Origin: Syncephalis fuscata
Lineage: Eukaryota > Zoopagomycota > Zoopagomycetes > Zoopagales > Piptocephalidaceae
Assembly (NCBI GenBank): GCA_025786725.1
Contig: JAHLTZ010000046.1
Coordinates: 1-64,000, forward strand
Length of the DNA stretch: 64,000 bases
Reading direction: 5' to 3'
A program made the position numbers and the translations under genes. Numbering within the stretch: the first letter of the stretch is position 1; each line of letters opens with the position of its first letter. The notes under the pieces were generated by a model. That model did no database searches and was not told the DNA's origin. It was given only the letters and a program-made list of their open reading frames with translations. Positions 59,706 to 64,000 of the stretch are shown piece by piece.

Positions 59706-60424
59706 ATGCAGTTCCGTATTCTTTCATCGTCGATTGTACGCGCTGTGCGTCAGCCATCTTATCAGGTAAGTAGTTAATGGACATTTGTATGACTAAAGAT
59801 GTCATGATCGAAGGAATCAAAACTATAAATCGCGTGTTTTTTACTATATATTACCTATCTATATGTCTGTATATACTTACTAATAGTATTGAATCTATTA
59901 GGCGGTCCGTACATTTGTTGCGCCATCCACACCATTGGCCAAGGGTAAGCGCTCAATCTATACTAATTTATATTATCAACCACAAACTACTAACTATTAA
60001 CTGGTGTAATACTATAGATATAGTGCAAGATTTGTTTGTTAAAGAACTGCGTGGCTATAAGCCAAGTGCTACTGTAAGTTAAATGGACTGGATCGTTTAA
60101 GTAAGTATTAATGGGTAATTTAATAATGAATAGTCTAAATCGGCTGATCTTGATCAAGTAAAGACATTCCGTGCACCAGCTCAACCCACCGTAAGTATCT
60201 ACTATCCATAGTTATAGTAATTAGTATTGATGGATTGGTAAATGAATGACTAATTGTTGTGACGATGATAGGCACCTGTTGTTGACGAAAATATTGAGAC
60301 TGCCGTGGCTGATTATGCCCGTGCTGATGTAGTAGCCACTGCCCAGTCTACCGGTGCCGAAGAAGCCATTCCAGTTGAATATCTCTTCCCTAAAGAGTCT
60401 GAGGTCGTAGAAGAGGCTCACTAA
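59706..60424 (+). CDS. ATP14: Mitochondrial F1Fo ATP synthase subunit h
   Basis: Peripheral-stalk subunit of ATP synthase in the inner mitochondrial membrane. Five small exons starting at 59706 (MQFRILSSSIVRAVRQPSYQ, an Arg/Ser-rich presequence), then AVRTFVAPSTPLAK, DIVQDLFVKELRGYKPSAT, SKSADLDQVKTFRAPAQPT and a last acidic exon ending PKESEVVEEAH. The segment DLFVKELRGYKPS is the family hallmark (DLxxKELxxYKPS), and the acidic C-terminal half is also typical. Introns begin GTAAG and are about 60-150 nt. One join (after PLAK, before DIVQ) is inferred from homology because the acceptor is weak. Confidence 0.85.
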
Positions 60425-60933
60425 GCACTCCCTGGTATGCACGTAGGCACTGCCACCACCTCTACCAATCATATACAGACATGCGTATGACTATTATTGC
60501 TCCACCATTACCAGAATGATATGCTTTATTGTCTTTAATAAAGCGTTGATTTGCATGATGAGTCATTATTTCTTGACAACCGTTTACCAATAGCCATGTG
60601 TTTAAATTGAAACTATTTAACAATATGTAGTGTAGATATTTGTGTGTAGGTGTGTGCCTTGTCATTCACTCCTTTTCCCTTTCTTTTACCTTCCATTCTT
60701 CTTTTCTCTCCACTCACTTACCACTCTACTCTACTCACTCTTTCACTTGCCCCTGGCTTTTATTCTATTCTATTCTATTTGAATATCTACGGAGACTATC
60801 TACTGCTGTCTACTACTGTACTTCTTGGAACCTTTCCTCCTTTTTGCACTTTATGTCTACAAGTGTGTAGACCAACAACGATTTATTCTTTGTGTAGTGT
60901 GTAAATACACCTTCAGGAAGGTTGCCCGTAAAT
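60425..60933. promoter_or_regulatory. ATP14 3' flank and pyrimidine-rich NBR1-type gene promoter
   Basis: About 510 bp. The part 60660-60790 is strongly pyrimidine-rich on plus (cattcttcttttctctcc, ttctattctattctattt), a common feature of fungal promoters upstream of start sites. No open frame here resembles a protein. Confidence 0.5.
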
Positions 60934-63900
60934 ATGTCAGTCACAACACCATTATACAGCTTGCACATTCGTTTATCACATTATGGTCGAGTACGTCGAC
61001 TCTTCTATCCTTGTCCTAACGAGGTGACCGTCACTAAAATAAAACAAGATGTAAGTAGTGGTGGTGGTGGTTGAGTGTATATAGGTGCTATGGTGTTGAT
61101 AGTTTGTTTCCACGGCGATGACTAATAACAACAATACGCTGTTTTAAATAGACGGCCCGGCTATTCTCTCTTACGGACAACAACGACGCTAACGACGATC
61201 GCCAGTTTCGACTCTTCTTCCGTGCTCCGTTTGGCACAGCCGACGATATTGTTGTCAATGACGACGAGAATCTGCAAAAGGTTATTGAGATTTGTAATCC
61301 AGATCAAGGAGACTTGGCCAAGCAAACTTGTTGCTATCTAAACTTGATTGTTGAGCAACTATCCACTTCCAATAGCCATTTAGGCTATAACGGCAGTACT
61401 AATGTGTCACAAACAACATTGACTACTGGTAAGTACTATGGCTGTTGTCGTTTTGGCTGATAGCTATCTAACACTATCTGCACTGGCTATTTTTATTACA
61501 GATGTGCCAACAAAAGGGGATTTAGCCGCAGTAGAGGATCAGCTGTCTATGATCTATAAGAAGATCAATGAGCTTGGTGAATCTATAGCATCTAATGCTT
61601 ATAGTCGGTCAAGTGACTCTACGGCTACGGCTACTACTACTACCACTGCCATGCCACAACTGGACACTTCTGTCATGATTGATGAATTGGGTGGTGTGCC
61701 CAATAGCCAGCTATTCTTACTGGAGCAACAAGCATTGGAACTGGCCGCTGAGATTCGTGAGAAGAGCCAGCGTATTGTTAATGGTGCCACAGATATTGCC
61801 TCGGTGATTGCTTCTGCTTCGGCCGTTGCTGCAGTGACTGCTGCCGAAAGAGCTGCTTCTAGTGAACCGGCACCTACGGTAGACAATAACGACCGCGAAG
61901 AACAGCTTAGTGTGATGTGCGATGGATGTGGCGAGCTAGTCGATGGCCATTGGTATCACTGTATGCACTGTAGCGACTTTGATTTCTGCCAAAGCTGTTA
62001 CAGTTCACTGACAGTACGCCAACACCACCCCATGCATCATGGATTTAAGCGAACCGAACAGGCAAGAACAACAGCACCAGTGCCATGTCCAACACCATCC
62101 GCACCACCAGGTAATTAGCTATTTTGATTATTAGTATATGCATGCCTTTATAGACTATAGCTAACTAACTACTTACTTATCTAACTGTAGCTGTAGCTCC
62201 TGTCTATCATCAAGCGTGGTGTGACTTTTGTGATACGATGATTGCTGGTCATCGCTACAAGTGCCAGCAATGTGCCGATTTCGATCTATGCTCCAAGTGT
62301 ATTGGCCGAGCCGTGTCTCATAGCACTCGACATACATACACAGTGATTGAGAAGCCAGATACCGATGACCGTAGCCATATTAACAGCAATCCCTATATTC
62401 AGTCGACGACAAAAACGACACCTACCACTGCGAGATGTCAAACTAGAACATCAAGCTCTACTTGTCGTAGCCGTTCGTCAAGAAATAACAATTGGACCCA
62501 AGCATATACCGACACTGTACGCCATCTTAACGTAGTGTGCGATCACTGCAACTGCCGTATTGTCGGTACTCGTTACAAGGTAATTAAATTGACTATTTAT
62601 TAATTAATTAATTAATTAATACTAATTGTTTACGTTATTAGTGTGGCAACTGTCTTGATTTTGATCTGTGCAGCAGCTGTGAAGCATCAAGTACACATCA
62701 ACATGACGCTGAACACGTCTTTTTAAAGATCAAACGACCATTGCCATCACCACTAGCCACTAAAACTGCTTTACTGCCATCACTATATGTACGTAAGCCT
62801 ATTTCATTATCGTCGTTCATAAATCGTTCTGTGGTCAGGTGTAAGTATTATTATATTTAATATATTATTTAATGATTTATTCATGTTTAATAGACTATCT
62901 GGCAATGAGGATCGTTCTGGTACACCAACACCAAGTACTAAGCCAAATCCTTCGGTCATAAATAACAACAACAACAACAACATGCCCACTACTCAGTCTG
63001 AATCAACTGGTGAAAAGACTGAAGAGATTATTTGTGACAGGGATGTATCAGAACGCCAGTCTATGTCTCAGCTACCAGGTAGCTTTGCTTCTTTAAGGTA
63101 TGTATCGTACTATTGCAACAGAATCAATTGACTCATTTTATTACCAGTCGATCGATAGCATCAAGTTTTACCACCATTGGCAGCTCCATTCGCAGCACTG
63201 CATCTTATCATGGCACTTTTATCAACGATGCTAGCACAGAAGATGGCACGGTCATTATGGCTGGAGAGAAATTTATCAAGTCATGGACTGTAGCCAACCA
63301 AGGTGATTCTAGCTGGCCTGAAAATACCCGATTGATCTGTGTAGGCGGTGAATCAATGGGCAGTGTTACTGCTACCACTGTACCATCACTGGCTGCAGGA
63401 CAACAAGCGGTATTAAGTGTTGATTTAGTGGCACCACAACAAATTGGACTGAAGACATCTTACTGGCGACTTGTAGCACCTAATGGTTCACGTTTTGGTG
63501 ACCATTTGTGGTGTGAGATTAGTGTCACCAAGCCCATTGTTACAGAAGAAGCTGAAGCCAGCAAAGAAGAATCAGCTACAACGGAAGAAGTAGCCAAGGA
63601 TGCTACACCGACTGTAGATAGAGTAGAGCCAATTACTCAAGAAAACCATTTATCACACTCAGCTCTACTGGTTATTCCAACATTGTCATTCTCCAATATG
63701 AACACTGATGATGAAGATGCCATGTCTACCACAACGACCTGTTCATCTGATTTGACCAATCGATCTGCCTATGCATCTGAGACAAGCAGTGTGCCATCAG
63801 GTGCCTCTTCTTTACACATGGAGCCAGAGCCATTTAACACCTCGTCGATTACCATCCAAACAGCTCAATGGTCGAATTCGGATATCGAAAGTGATAACTA

Positions 63901-64000
63901 CTATCAAGAAGAACAAGACCTGCATCCTATTGTATGGGAATCGGATGACAATCACTCAGAAACAGCTTCAATTGCTAACCAAGAAGAAGAAGTAACTGCT
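60934..64000 (+). CDS. NBR1-type selective autophagy receptor (PB1, three ZZ fingers, FW domain), 3' end beyond window
   Basis: Cargo receptor linking substrates to the autophagy machinery. Exons: 60934-61050, 61152-61428, 61502-62110, 62191-62579, 62642-62838, 62894-63097, 63148->64000. The N-terminus (SLHIRLSHYGRVRRLFYP) suits a PB1 domain over residues 1-125. ZZ1 at about 270-315 (CDGCGELVDGHWYHCMHC). ZZ2 at about 345-390 (CDFCDTMIAGHRYKCQQC). ZZ3 at about 450-495, split by an intron (CDHCNCRIVGTRYK then CGNCLDFDLC). A Ser/Asn-rich linker follows, then the four-tryptophan FW domain at about 620-730 (KFIKSWTVANQGDSSWPENT, SYWRLVAPNG, FGDHLWCEI). An acidic Ser/Thr-rich tail runs off the window. 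It includes LHPIVWESDD, where a LIR-like site is possible but unproven. Domain order matches filamentous-fungal NBR1 homologues. Confidence 0.9.

Overview
The window looks like nuclear DNA of an AT-rich, intron-dense fungus. The evidence is many 40-80 nt GT-AG introns and fungal-type genes: an ATM1-type mitochondrial ABC exporter, ATP synthase subunit h, a Rsm25/mS23 mitoribosomal protein, a PB1-ZZ-FW NBR1-type autophagy receptor, and secreted GH5 exo-beta-1,3-glucanases. Gene architecture and base composition would suit an early-diverging (zygomycete-type) lineage, but I cannot name the species.

Region 1 (1-25134) is a composite of repeats with almost no host-like coding. Two very large palindromic units alternate with arrays of a ~22 bp minisatellite. 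Unit A (about 173-14240) has two ~5.8 kb near-identical inverted arms around a ~2.4 kb unique centre. That centre carries one intron-containing two-C2H2-zinc-finger gene (6596-7797, with decayed coding-like sequence to 8340). Unit B (about 15226-22990) has ~3.2 kb inverted arms around a ~1.3 kb centre with no gene I can support. Minisatellite arrays lie at 1-172, 14240-15225 and 22995-24195, and their G-rich strand always points toward the end of a unit. A third, truncated copy of the A end (24196-25134) closes the composite. A and B share diverged modules built around the same short boxes, so they belong to one family. This giant fold-back-like element family is the best candidate for something undescribed.

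Region 2 (25135-41400) is ordinary gene space, mostly on the minus strand: a fungal glycine-rich-domain (DUF1399/GRDP) protein, a plus-strand secreted low-complexity protein, ribosomal protein eL34, ATM1, AP-2 sigma, an exo-beta-1,3-glucanase, and the relic of an FHA-kinase gene.

Region 3 (41400-53750) is a small secreted/metabolic neighbourhood. A tandem duplication of an HxxxD acyltransferase has one broken and one intact copy. It is bracketed at distance by two paralogous GH5 glucanases and followed by a subtilase-like protein that has lost its catalytic histidine.

Region 4 (53750-64000) is dense housekeeping: DNA primase small subunit diverging from mS23, a TM9SF/nonaspanin, ATP14, and an NBR1-type receptor that runs off the window.

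Several conserved single-copy-type genes (eL34, AP-2 sigma, mS23) are interrupted by one- or two-base losses, often in homopolymer runs. The simplest reading is indel errors in a long-read assembly, so frameshifts elsewhere should be interpreted with that in mind. Three introns with GC donors (in GRDP, ATM1 and PRI1) are supported by reading frame and family conservation. Exon coordinates were worked out by hand from splice signals and frame continuity.
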